DNA of 49,644 bases. It comes from an uncultured Bacilli bacterium (GTDB lineage: Bacteria; Bacillota_I; Bacilli_A; RF39; UBA660). A program made the position numbers and the translations under genes. How positions within the stretch are numbered: the stretch's first letter is position 1; each line of letters starts with the position of its first letter. The DNA is taken from assembly GCA_934098555.1 (NCBI GenBank), contig CAKOOQ010000003.1:1-49644 (forward strand). The letters run 5' to 3'. This document shows, one piece after another, positions 42,525-49,644 of this stretch. The notes beneath the pieces are model-generated. The model searched no databases and was not told the origin of the DNA. It was given only the letters and a program-made list of their open reading frames with translations.

Positions 42525-43319
42525 ATGTTAAGTTATGAAGAATTTAAAAAAATAGTTTATCAATTACAGGATGCTTTAACTTGGTACGAGGCGATGGAAA
42601 TAGAAAAATTAAATTATCGTTATACTTTTGATGACGGGAAGAAAGCCTTATCTTTTTCTTTTAATAAAGAAAGCATGGATAAAATATTAGGTGTTAAAAC
42701 AGGTCTTTTACGTAGTGTTTTTTTAGAAAATGCTCATTTATATTATTATGAAATATTAAAAAAACTTGCTTTTGATGATAATTTATATTTTGATTTACAA
42801 AGAAAATTAGGACGTCCTCTTTATTACAGTGATTTGTTTTATCCTCGAATTGAAAAAAGAATGGAAGCGTTTATGCAAAATGCTTCTTTTGAAAACAAAA
42901 GGAAAGGGTTTCTTGTTGAATTTACAGAAGAACAAGCGGGAAAGTATCTTTTTGTCCAAAAAACAGCCAATGAAAAGTTTCTTTTATTAGGTTTAGATAT
43001 ATCAAAAAATAATATCTATCATCCTAATTATAGTATTTGTCTTAATAAAGAAGAATATCAAAGATTTAGTACGCGTTTTTTACAACAAGAACTTTATGTT
43101 ATTGATACGGGTCACTTGCTTACAATCGAAGATTGTCTTTCTTCATTTACGATAGACGAAGAGGAGAAGAAAAACAAAACAAGAGAACTTTATGAAATGG
43201 AAAAAACGATACTTTTAGAAAATGTAGAAACACTTTTGAATAATCATTTTGGGAATAATGAACAAAATATAACTAGACAAAAGAAAAAAAACAATTATAA
43301 TAGAAATAGAAATTATTAA
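42525..43319 (+). CDS. hypothetical protein, possible PBECR-type nuclease fold
   Basis: 264 residues, soluble. The N-terminal half has a conserved-looking block (YTFDDGKKALSFSFNKESMD and KILGVKTGLL) that recalls the small barnase-EndoU-like (PBECR4) proteins of Firmicutes; this is a weak impression only. The C-terminal tail is basic and Asn-rich (RQKKKNNYNRNRNY). Ribosome binding site AGGGGG. Own promoter; the aspS T-box follows in the next 5 bases, with no other terminator between. Confidence 0.5.
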   Translation: MLSYEEFKKIVYQLQDALTWYEAMEIEKLNYRYTFDDGKKALSFSFNKESMDKILGVKTGLLRSVFLENAHLYYYEILKKLAFDDNLYFDLQRKLGRPLYYSDLFYPRIEKRMEAFMQNASFENKRKGFLVEFTEEQAGKYLFVQKTANEKFLLLGLDISKNNIYHPNYSICLNKEEYQRFSTRFLQQELYVIDTGHLLTIEDCLSSFTIDEEEKKNKTRELYEMEKTILLENVETLLNNHFGNNEQNITRQKKKNNYNRNRNY

Positions 43320-43320
43320 T

Positions 43321-43508
43321 TGGAAGAGTACTTTTATTTGTTTTTTTAGAGACTTTGAGTTTGGTGAAATCAAAGAAAACAAAAAAAGGAAAGACACCAA
43401 GGAAAGATAATACGTAGTTCTTGCGTTAAAAGAAAAAGTGCATAAACTCTTATGAAATAAGGTGGTACCGCGGGTTAACTCGTCCTTATGTTATAGGAGT
43501 TTTTTTAT
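43321..43508 (+). promoter_or_regulatory. T-box leader of aspS
   Basis: The T-box core AAGGTGGTACCGCGGG is at 43459-43474. The terminator AACTC...GAGTT with a T-run spans 43477-43507. The likely specifier is GAC (Asp) at 43393-43395, after GGAAA in the Stem I loop. Uncharged tRNA-Asp would stabilise the antiterminator and allow aspS expression. The specifier call is inference. Confidence 0.85.
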
Positions 43509-43524
43509 CTTTAGGAGGAAGAAA

Positions 43525-45267
43525 ATGAAAACAATATGGAATAATGAAATTACTAAAGAACGGTTAGGTGAAGAGCTTACTGTTTATGGCTGGGTGCAAA
43601 AGAAAAGAAATTTAGGTGGTCTTATTTTTATTGATTTAAGAGATCGTAGTGGCCTTGTGCAACTCGTTTTAAATCCCGATAATAAAAATTATGAACTGGC
43701 TGAACAAGTTAAAAATGAATATGTTTTAAAAGTAACGGGTAAGGTTACTCTAAGAGAACATCCGAATAAAGAGATGAAATCCGGTGAAATAGAAATAGAT
43801 GTTACAGAACTAGAAATTTTAAATAAGGCAAGTGAACTTCCTTTTCAAATTAGTGAAGACACGAATGCTCTAGAAGATACGCGTCTTAAATATCGTTATT
43901 TGGATATTAGAAGAGATGAAATAAAAGAAAAACTTATCACGCGTAGTAAAATTATGATGGCTATTAGAAAGTTTTTAACAAATGAAGATTTTATAGAAGT
44001 AGAAACTCCTATTTTATGTAAATCAACGCCAGAAGGCGCAAGAGATTATCTTGTGCCAAGTAGAGTAAACGAAGGAAAATTTTATGCTTTACCACAAAGT
44101 CCGCAGCTTTTTAAACAACTTTTAATGGTTGGTGGTATTGAAAGATATTTTCAAATTGCCAAGTGTTTTCGCGATGAAGATTTAAGAGCCGATAGACAAC
44201 CTGAGTTTACCCAAGTGGATATGGAAATGAGTTTTATTTCGGAAGATGATATTATGTCGATGACGGAAAGACTCATCGCCTCTGTCTTTAAAGAAATAAA
44301 GGGGATTGACATCACCTTACCTTTACAAAGAATGAAATGGACCGAGGCCATGAAATATTATGGTTCTGATAAACCTGATTTACGTTTTGATATGAAAATT
44401 AAAGAGATTAGAGACTGTTTTAAAGATACCACTATAGAGTTTTTAAAAAAAGCTTATCAAAACAATGAAAATATCGATGCTATCGTGGCTAAAGGAGCCA
44501 GTGAACATTATTCTCGAAAAGAAATCGATAAATGTACTGAATTTGTCAAACAAAGAGGGGCAAGTGGTTTGATTTACTTAAAATATGAGGGCGAACTAAC
44601 CGGTAGTATTGTTAAAAATTTAACGGAAGAGGAAAAGAAAAGTCTTACCGAGAAACTCTCTTTGGAAAAAGGAGATGTTGCCTTTATCGTTGTGGGTAAT
44701 AAAATGAAAACGGTTTTAGGTGCCTTAAGATGTAAAGTGGCCAATGATTTAAATATTATTGATAAAAATAGTTATCGCCTTTTATGGGTTGTTGATTTCC
44801 CAACATTTGAGTATAGTGAAGAAGAGCATCGTTTTGTAGCTTGTCATCATCCTTTTACAGCTCCAAAAGATGAAGATGTTGATAAATTACTTAATGACAA
44901 AGAAAATTGCTATTCCAAAGCATACGACATTGTTATCAACGGTTATGAAGCCGGTGGTGGTTCTATTCGTATTCACGATGCCAAAGTCCAAGAAAAAATG
45001 TTTGAAGCACTTGAACTTACCGAAGAAGATATTCAAAATAAATTTGGTTTCTTTGTCAACGCTTTAAAATACGGAACACCTCCTCATGGTGGCTTAGCCA
45101 TTGGACTTGATAGACTTACCATGCTTCTTACGAATACTGAAAATATCCGCGATGTGATTGCTTTTCCTAAAACAGCGAGTGCTTCTGATTTGATGAGTGA
45201 ATGTCCCAATGTTGTTGAAAAAAAACAATTAGACGATTTACACATCGCCTTAAAAACTAAAGAGTAA
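43525..45267 (+). CDS. aspS: aspartyl-tRNA synthetase
   Basis: Class IIb synthetase of bacterial type. N-terminal OB-fold for the anticodon (LTVYGWVQKKRNLGGLIFID), motif 1 near RSKIMMAIRKFL, motif 2 FRDEDLRADRQPEFTQVDME, an inserted GAD domain (about 280-410), and motif 3 GLAIGLDRLTMLL. 580 residues, normal for the type. Start ATG 43525 behind AGGAGG; the earlier open frame from 43462 is T-box RNA sequence. Whether it charges tRNA-Asn too cannot be told here. Confidence 0.97.
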   Translation: MKTIWNNEITKERLGEELTVYGWVQKKRNLGGLIFIDLRDRSGLVQLVLNPDNKNYELAEQVKNEYVLKVTGKVTLREHPNKEMKSGEIEIDVTELEILNKASELPFQISEDTNALEDTRLKYRYLDIRRDEIKEKLITRSKIMMAIRKFLTNEDFIEVETPILCKSTPEGARDYLVPSRVNEGKFYALPQSPQLFKQLLMVGGIERYFQIAKCFRDEDLRADRQPEFTQVDMEMSFISEDDIMSMTERLIASVFKEIKGIDITLPLQRMKWTEAMKYYGSDKPDLRFDMKIKEIRDCFKDTTIEFLKKAYQNNENIDAIVAKGASEHYSRKEIDKCTEFVKQRGASGLIYLKYEGELTGSIVKNLTEEEKKSLTEKLSLEKGDVAFIVVGNKMKTVLGALRCKVANDLNIIDKNSYRLLWVVDFPTFEYSEEEHRFVACHHPFTAPKDEDVDKLLNDKENCYSKAYDIVINGYEAGGGSIRIHDAKVQEKMFEALELTEEDIQNKFGFFVNALKYGTPPHGGLAIGLDRLTMLLTNTENIRDVIAFPKTASASDLMSECPNVVEKKQLDDLHIALKTKE

Positions 45268-45292
45268 CGTTAACCAGACGTTGCTTTTTTCA
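45264..45292 (+). terminator. terminator of aspS
   Basis: GTAACGT / ACGTTGC (two non-Watson-Crick pairs) with a 7-nt loop and six Ts. Confidence 0.65.
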
Positions 45293-45387
45293 TCTAAAAG
45301 TGTAAACTTTACATTAAATTCAAACTTTTTTATCGAAAAAAAAGGAAATCAAAGATTTTTTTTGAATATATAAGTAGGAGGTAAAAT

Positions 45388-45525
45388 ATGTTTGAATTTC
45401 TTGTGATGGGTAATCTACTCATTTTAGATTATATGGTGTTTAAAAATTATCGTTTTAAAAACAAATTAGTAGGCACATTAAACTTAACAGATTTGGACGA
45501 AGATTTTTGGAAAGATAATTATTAA
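45388..45525 (+). CDS. 45-residue protein, unknown
   Basis: ATG 45388 has a textbook TAGGAGG ribosome binding site 7 bases upstream. The peptide starts MFEFLVMGNLLILDYMVF (a short hydrophobic stretch) and ends in an acidic tail (LTDLDEDFWKDNY). A terminator follows. Not recognised; could be a peripheral membrane peptide. Confidence 0.6.
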   Translation: MFEFLVMGNLLILDYMVFKNYRFKNKLVGTLNLTDLDEDFWKDNY

Positions 45526-45529
45526 AAAG

Positions 45530-45555
45530 TGACAAGTAAGCCTTGTTCTTTTTTT
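45530..45555 (+). terminator. terminator of the 45-residue gene
   Basis: GACAAG / CTTGTT with a 5-nt loop and a T-run. Confidence 0.6.
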
Positions 45556-45556
45556 A

Positions 45557-45587
45557 TTGACTCTCCTGTCAACTGTAATGTTACATT
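45557..45587 (+). promoter_or_regulatory. MerR-type promoter with 19-bp spacer (copy 1)
   Basis: TTGACT (45557-45562), 19-bp spacer, TACATT (45582-45587). The spacer holds GT-AACTGTAATG, shared with the promoter at 46255. A long spacer is the hallmark of MerR-activated promoters, and a merR gene lies 1 kb downstream. Confidence 0.65.
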
Positions 45588-45624
45588 AAAAACATAAATA
45601 TTTTATTGGGGGAGGAAATGAAAA

Positions 45625-46251
45625 ATGAAAATAATACAAAATATTTATGAGTGTGCCGTATGTCATCATAAAAGTACATATAATGATATTCTTTCTTATG
45701 CCCGGTTAGGATATCCTGATTTTGATGGGAAACCTAAAGATGCTTCTTTAATTAGTCTTGGTATCAAAGAGTGTCCACATTGTCATTATGCAAATTATGA
45801 TATTACCAAAACGATTTCACCTCTTTTTATGAATAATTTAGAGTTATGGCAAAAAGATAAAAAGGTTCAAGAACTTTTAAAGATTCAAAATAATGATTTA
45901 AGAAAAATTTTGCTTATCGCTTGGCAATATCAAGAGGAAGAAAATTACTATAATGCCTATCAAATGTATTTAAAAGCGTCTTGGGTATGTGATAATAAGG
46001 ATGATGAAAAAGCTTGTCGATATGAAGCTCTTAGAATTTTTGATGAACATATTTTAAAAAATTTATCTACAGAAATAATTCGATTTAGTGAGACTTTGCG
46101 TCTTGAAGGTTATTTTAAAGATGCCGGTGATGTTCTTGCTTATTTTGAAAATATTTTTGATGAAAAAGAAAAAGGGGTGTGCGAAAAGATAAAAAAATAT
46201 ATCACGGCCCAAGATACGAAAAGACATAATTTAGAAGAAATATTGGGATAG
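45625..46251 (+). CDS. DUF2225-like zinc-ribbon protein
   Basis: 208 residues, soluble. Two cysteine pairs, C10-x2-C13 (YECAVCHH) and C50-x2-C53 (KECPHCHYAN), would form a zinc ribbon; the body is a helical TPR-like region (WQYQEEENYYNAYQMYLKAS). The pattern recalls DUF2225 proteins, whose function is unknown. GGGGGAGG is seven bases before ATG 45618 and slightly farther from ATG 45625; the latter gives the long frame. It is the only gene of the first MerR-type promoter until the second promoter. Confidence 0.75.
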   Translation: MKIIQNIYECAVCHHKSTYNDILSYARLGYPDFDGKPKDASLISLGIKECPHCHYANYDITKTISPLFMNNLELWQKDKKVQELLKIQNNDLRKILLIAWQYQEEENYYNAYQMYLKASWVCDNKDDEKACRYEALRIFDEHILKNLSTEIIRFSETLRLEGYFKDAGDVLAYFENIFDEKEKGVCEKIKKYITAQDTKRHNLEEILG

Positions 46252-46254
46252 GCC

Positions 46255-46285
46255 TTGACCCTCTCGTTAACTGTAATGATTTAAT
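46255..46285 (+). promoter_or_regulatory. MerR-type promoter with 19-bp spacer (copy 2)
   Basis: TTGACC (46255-46260), 19-bp spacer, TTTAAT (46280-46285). It matches the element at 45557 in AACTGTAATG, in GT before it, in CTC after the -35, and in spacing. It precedes the Cys-rich protein-merR-ATPase operon. Confidence 0.65.
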
Positions 46286-46304
46286 TTAGATGTGGGAGGG
46301 TTTT

Positions 46305-46580
46305 ATGGCCAAATATTGTTCGGATTGTGAATACATAAATACAAGTGATAAAAAGAAAGAGGGTATCTATAAGTGTAGGGTACGAAAATGTTACATTTGT
46401 TCTTGCGATAGTTCTTGTGATAAATTTAGGGAAACTTATGCTAAGACAGGATACGAAAAACAAAAACTTTACGACTTAGGAAAAAATGTTGATGAAGATA
46501 CTACACCTCTAACATTTTATGTGATAGTATTAATAGTGTTAAGTATACTTGTTTTCTTTGGCAAGATGATGGGGTATTAA
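46305..46580 (+). CDS. Cys-rich protein with C-terminal membrane helix
   Basis: 91 residues. Seven Cys in the first 38 residues (C5, C8, C24, C29, C32, C34, C38), arranged CxxC and later CxxCxC, suggest a metal-binding knuckle. A membrane helix ends the protein (LTFYVIVLIVLSILVFFG), so the Cys part is probably cytosolic and tail-anchored. ATG 46305 follows GGGAGGG; ATG 46290 precedes it. merR begins one base after the stop. Not recognised; could sense or hold a metal or thiol reagent. Confidence 0.7.
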   Translation: MAKYCSDCEYINTSDKKKEGIYKCRVRKCYICSCDSSCDKFRETYAKTGYEKQKLYDLGKNVDEDTTPLTFYVIVLIVLSILVFFGKMMGY

Positions 46581-46581
46581 G

Positions 46582-46962
46582 ATGGAAAAATTAAAGATTG
46601 GTGAATTTTCGAAACGTTGTTGTGTTCCTGTTAAAACATTAAGATATTACGATGATATTGAATTGTTTAAACCTTGTGATATTGACCTTTATACAGGATA
46701 CCGATATTACGATGAGACGCAACTAGATGATATTCGTTTAATAATGGAATTAAAAGAAGCGGGCTTTTCCTTAATCGAAATTCGGGATAACTGGAATCGT
46801 TGGAATGAGAAAGCTTTTTTGCGGCAAAGAGAAAAAATATTTCAAGAGCAAAAAAAGCTAAATGAAAAAATAAAAAAGATAGATGAATTAAGAATACGAA
46901 CACAAGATGGTGTGATTTACAAAAATGAGATTAAGCAAAAACTTATAAGAAAGAAGGATTAA
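46582..46962 (+). CDS. MerR-family transcriptional regulator
   Basis: A winged-helix HTH at the N-terminus (LKIGEFSKRCCVPVKTLRYYDDIELF, with YTGYRYYD) and a coiled-coil dimer helix. MerR proteins untwist promoters with 19-20 bp spacers; two such promoters stand just upstream. The effector region after the coiled coil is short. A Cys pair in the HTH (RCC) is unusual for this position, but no metal-binding Cys set of the CueR or MerR type is present. Third in line after the Cys-rich gene; the next gene starts 2 bases on. Confidence 0.9.
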   Translation: MEKLKIGEFSKRCCVPVKTLRYYDDIELFKPCDIDLYTGYRYYDETQLDDIRLIMELKEAGFSLIEIRDNWNRWNEKAFLRQREKIFQEQKKLNEKIKKIDELRIRTQDGVIYKNEIKQKLIRKKD

Positions 46963-46964
46963 AT

Positions 46965-48014
46965 ATGAAAAATACAAATATGATTGTAGGTAAACCCAGT
47001 AGTGGCAAAACCGTAGGGTTTATGTTTAAGGAAATGGAAAGTTATATTGAGAAAGGAAAAAACTTATTTATTTGGGATAATAAACTGGATTATTATAATC
47101 ATTTTTATGATATTTTAAAAGAAAAAGGATATGATGTTAAAATTGTTAATATAAATGAGGAAGCAAACTCTTGTGGTTTTAATATTTTAATGTATCCTTA
47201 TACTCTATATAAAAGAGGTAAAATAGATGAAGCGATTTCTTTAGTTCAAAATATTAGTCAAACATTTATTTTTAACAGAAATAATGCTGTGGATGAGTTT
47301 TGGTACAATAGTGCCAGTGATTTGCTTTCTACCTTTATCCTTATTTTATTTAAAGAGGGAAAGAACGAAGAAATTAATCTTTACAGTGTCATTAATTTAT
47401 TGAAAATGATAGATAAAGATGGTGATGAAGGCATCTCTTCTTTAAGACATTATTTATTAAATGGTGATGCTTTTGACCCGATTTATTTATTAGGAGCGAG
47501 CACGATTTTCGCCCCTATTGAAACGAGAGCGGGTGTTATATCCACCCTTAAACAAGCTTTAAGTAGTTATATTTGTCGGCCTATTTTATTAGATATTTTA
47601 GCTAATGATGAAATAGGGATAGATGAGAAAAAAGAAAAAACAGCTTTGTTCTTCTCTCAAAGAAAGCAAGAGAGCCATTTAGGTTTAATTTTGCTCGACC
47701 AATATCTTCACTCTTTACAAAATAATCAGGACGAAAGTGTTATTATTTTGGATAATATCAATAAATTACCGAAAATACCTTATATAGAAGAATTCACCTT
47801 ATATTCTAAGACGAATCACATTATTAGTTATTTTGTTGTTAATAACTATGAAGAATTAGAAGATAAGTATGGTAAGTATGCTTTTAGTGGTGTTGAGTTT
47901 CAAAAAGAAATTAAGGATTTAGACGTTTCTTACTTAGATACCGTCAAACCTTTACCTGTTTTAAAAGTGACAAAAAAGGAAGTTTGTGATTTTTCCTTTT
48001 TAAAAGATGCATAA
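46965..48014 (+). CDS. VirD4/TraG-like P-loop ATPase without membrane anchor
   Basis: Resembles the ATPase domain of type IV secretion coupling proteins: Walker A GKPSSGKT (9-16), then WDNKLDYYNHFYDILKEKGY, CGFNILMYPY, an arginine segment ETRAGVISTLKQALSSY, and Walker B region IILDNINKLPKIPYIEEF. Coupling proteins usually have LDEFAN, so the catalytic Glu is Asn264 here. No N-terminal membrane helices; the whole protein is 349 residues. No relaxase, pilus or mating genes are near. It sits two bases after merR and is probably co-transcribed. Possible roles: nucleotide-dependent scaffold or cargo-handling ATPase; unproven. Confidence 0.75.
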   Translation: MKNTNMIVGKPSSGKTVGFMFKEMESYIEKGKNLFIWDNKLDYYNHFYDILKEKGYDVKIVNINEEANSCGFNILMYPYTLYKRGKIDEAISLVQNISQTFIFNRNNAVDEFWYNSASDLLSTFILILFKEGKNEEINLYSVINLLKMIDKDGDEGISSLRHYLLNGDAFDPIYLLGASTIFAPIETRAGVISTLKQALSSYICRPILLDILANDEIGIDEKKEKTALFFSQRKQESHLGLILLDQYLHSLQNNQDESVIILDNINKLPKIPYIEEFTLYSKTNHIISYFVVNNYEELEDKYGKYAFSGVEFQKEIKDLDVSYLDTVKPLPVLKVTKKEVCDFSFLKDA

Positions 48015-48049
48015 AAAAGGATTGCAAAAAGAAAAAATATTATCTATAA

Positions 48050-48247
48050 TAGTTTTTGAAAGCAAGAGAAAAAAGAGTAGTAGTAAATCTTTTCTTTAAA
48101 AGAGAGTTTGGGGTAGGTGGAACCAAACAAAGAAAATTTACGAACTTACTTTTGGATGCTTATAGGAGTGTTTTCCTTTATCAAACAAAGAGTAGCAATT
48201 AAGGTGGTACCACGGGTTTTAACTCGTCCTTTTGGTAGCGCCTTTTT
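48050..48247 (+). promoter_or_regulatory. T-box leader of the leuS operon
   Basis: The T-box core AAGGTGGTACCACGGG is at 48201-48216. A GAA in the Stem I loop is followed by CTT (48145-48147) or the overlapping TTA, both Leu codons. TATAAT-like boxes lie at about 48044. The terminator arm TGGTAGCGCC (48233-48242) pairs with the T-box sequence GGTGGTACCA itself (48203-48212, 9 of 10 pairs), followed by Ts. Confidence 0.85.
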
Positions 48248-48273
48248 ATTTGGCTAAAAGAAAGAAGGATTTT

Positions 48274-48648
48274 ATGGAAACATATGAATTATTTATGGAA
48301 ATAGGTTTTTTTGCGGTGATGTTTTTACTTATTTTTATAATTACGTATTTTATGAACTTAAATAACTTTAAAAAACGTAAGTACACTTCAATTGGCGAGT
48401 TAAATTATTTATTAAAGAAATTTAACTTGGATAGAAAAAAGCTTCCTGTGCGGAAAATGCTTTTGGTATTTAGTTTGTTAGATGCCTTTATTATGGCTTT
48501 CACGGCCAGCTTTATTACCGCTTTACCAATCAATACCATCTTTCAAATGCTGGTGGGTTTCGTTTTACTCTTTGCTTTAATTTATTCTCTGTATGAAATT
48601 TACGGAAGACACTTAGAAAACAAATATAAAAAGAAAGAAGGAAAATAA
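48274..48648 (+). CDS. small two- to three-helix membrane protein
   Basis: 124 residues. Membrane helices at about 8-28 (IGFFAVMFLLIFIITYF), 65-85 and 90-110, and a lysine-rich C-terminus. Not recognised. ATG 48274 follows AGAAGGA; an earlier GTG at 48232 lies in the T-box terminator. It is the first gene of a T-box-controlled unit, and leuS starts one base after its stop. Leucine control suggests a link to leucine or translation, but this may only be co-transcription. Confidence 0.65.
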   Translation: METYELFMEIGFFAVMFLLIFIITYFMNLNNFKKRKYTSIGELNYLLKKFNLDRKKLPVRKMLLVFSLLDAFIMAFTASFITALPINTIFQMLVGFVLLFALIYSLYEIYGRHLENKYKKKEGK

Positions 48649-48649
48649 A

Positions 48650-49644
48650 ATGAATTATCAAACAATTGATAAAAAATGGCAAGCTTATTGGGATAATCAT
48701 GAATCCTTTAAAGCTTATAATGATTCTAAAAAAACACCTTATTACGTTTTAGTAGAATTTCCTTATCCATCAGGAGCCGGTCTTCATGTTGGCCATGTAA
48801 GAAGTTACACTGCTCAAGATGCTTTAGCGCGTTATAAAAGAATGAAAGGATTTAATGTATTATTTCCTATGGGCTGGGATGCTTTCGGAGCTCCAGCCGA
48901 GCAATACGCAATAAAAAATCACATTCATCCTAAAGAAGCGGTTAAAGAAAATATTCATAACTTTAAAAGACAAATGAAGTCTTTAGGTTTTTCTTTTGAT
49001 TGGAGCAGGGAATTTTCGACAACAGACCCTGAGTATTACAAATGGACTCAATGGCAATTTTTACAATTTTATAAACATGGTATGGCTTATAAAGCTACAA
49101 TGCCGGTTAACTGGTGTCCTAAATGCAAAAGTGTATTATCAAATGAAGATGCTGCAGGTGGTGTTTGTGAAAGATGTGGCACACCCGTTGTTCAAAAAGA
49201 AAAATCGCAATGGATGCTTAAAATGGCAAGTTATTCAGAAGATTTATTAAAAGGCTTAGATGACACTAATTTCACAGAACGTGTTAAAGTTGGTCAGAAA
49301 AACTGGATTGGTAAATCAACTGGCGTGGAATTAGACGTTCAAATAAAAGATGGTGGCACTTTTTCTATTTTTACGACATGCATCGAAACTGTTTATGGGA
49401 TTACTTTCTTTGTCATCGCCCCAGATGGTAAGATTATTAAAGACTTAATGCCACGCGTGGAGAATAAAGAAGAAGTTTTAGCCTATATGGAACAAACCAA
49501 ACAAAAAACAGCCATGGAAAGAACCGAACTTAATAAAGATAAAACAGGTTGTGAAGTTAAAGGCGTTAAAGCGATTAATCCTGTCAACGGTAAAGAAGTT
49601 CCTATTTTCTTAGGTGATTTCGTTTTAGGTGATTATGGTACGGG
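48650..49644 (+). CDS. leuS: leucyl-tRNA synthetase, N-terminal part
   Basis: Class Ia synthetase; the gene runs off the right edge with about 331 codons present. Catalytic HIGH motif is HVGH (46-49, GLHVGHVRSYTAQDALAR). The zinc domain has CPKC and CERCG. The CP1 editing domain begins near 215. Its T-rich segment reads FTTCIETVYG at 241-250, where most LeuRS proteins have TTRPDTLFG; Arg, Pro and Asp are replaced. GAAGGAAAA is the ribosome binding site. The final codons visible (GDFVLGDYGTG) lead to the usual AVMAVPAHD region. Confidence 0.95.
   Translation, partial: MNYQTIDKKWQAYWDNHESFKAYNDSKKTPYYVLVEFPYPSGAGLHVGHVRSYTAQDALARYKRMKGFNVLFPMGWDAFGAPAEQYAIKNHIHPKEAVKENIHNFKRQMKSLGFSFDWSREFSTTDPEYYKWTQWQFLQFYKHGMAYKATMPVNWCPKCKSVLSNEDAAGGVCERCGTPVVQKEKSQWMLKMASYSEDLLKGLDDTNFTERVKVGQKNWIGKSTGVELDVQIKDGGTFSIFTTCIETVYGITFFVIAPDGKIIKDLMPRVENKEEVLAYMEQTKQKTAMERTELNKDKTGCEVKGVKAINPVNGKEVPIFLGDFVLGDYGT

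Noticed and set aside
43462..43524. Extended N-terminus of AspRS from GTG 43462
   Set aside because: This stretch is T-box antiterminator and terminator RNA; the AGGAGG site points to ATG 43525.
45301..45340. Operator in the gap after aspS (GTGTAAACTTTACA)
   Set aside because: An imperfect short palindrome in AT-rich DNA far from a clear promoter; too weak to call.
46965..48014. Integrative conjugative element
   Set aside because: The VirD4-like gene has no relaxase, pilus, integrase or att repeat near it.
48232..48273. Extended N-terminus of the small membrane protein from GTG 48232
   Set aside because: It lies in the T-box terminator stem; ATG 48274 has its own ribosome binding site.
1..49644. 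Mycoplasma-type code (TGA = Trp)
   Set aside because: TGA ends genes at plausible places (zinc-ribbon gene, dNMP-kinase-like gene, GH31 gene) and Trp is coded by TGG throughout.
1..49644. CRISPR array, tRNA or rRNA genes
   Set aside because: No regular repeat-spacer pattern and no TTCGAAT-type T-arm with a matching acceptor stem were seen by eye.

Overview
The window is AT-rich, densely coded chromosomal DNA from a low-GC Firmicutes-type bacterium. Gene order supports a Bacilli-related lineage: recU-ponA, dnaD-nth, gpsB-rnpB, rodZ-pgsA-recA-rny, a B. subtilis-like class B RNase P RNA, a SOS box at recA, a CIRCE element at an hsp20 gene and T-boxes before aminoacyl-tRNA synthetase genes. TGA is a normal stop and GTG/TTG starts occur, so the code is standard. 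The small size and simple content suggest a reduced, probably host-associated uncultured member of the Bacilli (RF39-like), but this is inference. No tRNA, rRNA, CRISPR array, IS element or prophage was seen.

Layout. 0-12 kb: 3' end of tex, a Fic protein with an iterated operator, a decayed gene, asnB, a PAP2 phosphatase, a Ca2+-type P-ATPase, two membrane-anchored surface proteins, a lone HerA-like ATPase, and rpsD with its leader. 12-17 kb: a C39-like peptidase, a zinc-ribbon/DUF4234 + DUF2752 pair, cca-dnaD-nth, an ASCH protein, then a debris zone with a frameshifted Rpn-type nuclease remnant. 17-24 kb: recU-ponA on the minus strand, then a small-gene block in which two genes are broken by homopolymer indels, then gpsB-rnpB. 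24-31 kb: rodZ-pgsA-recA-rny, a YneF-like protein, an acidic membrane protein, an AI-2E family permease and a dNMP-kinase-like protein. 31-39 kb: a compact alaS, an acyltransferase, buk-ptb, a GNAT gene with one in-frame amber, CIRCE-controlled hsp20 and hisS. 39-49.6 kb: radical SAM protein, GH31 glucosidase, T-box aspS, a MerR-centred cluster, then a T-box leading into a small membrane protein and leuS (cut by the window end).

Working together: recA, recU, nth and dnaD cover DNA repair and replication restart. ponA, gpsB, rodZ and the PAP2 protein serve envelope growth. rny and rnpB process RNA. alaS, hisS, aspS and leuS charge tRNAs, the last two with tRNA-sensing leaders. buk-ptb can make ATP from an acyl-CoA.

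The best candidate for an undescribed system is 45.5-48.0 kb. Two promoters share an almost identical element with the 19-bp spacer typical of MerR-regulated promoters. They stand before a zinc-ribbon (DUF2225-like) gene and a Cys-rich membrane protein-merR-VirD4-like ATPase operon. The ATPase has no membrane anchor, no conjugation neighbours, and Asn in place of the usual Walker B Glu. Other points of interest are the short AlaRS with a CGGPH editing motif and the LeuRS with an altered T-rich editing motif.
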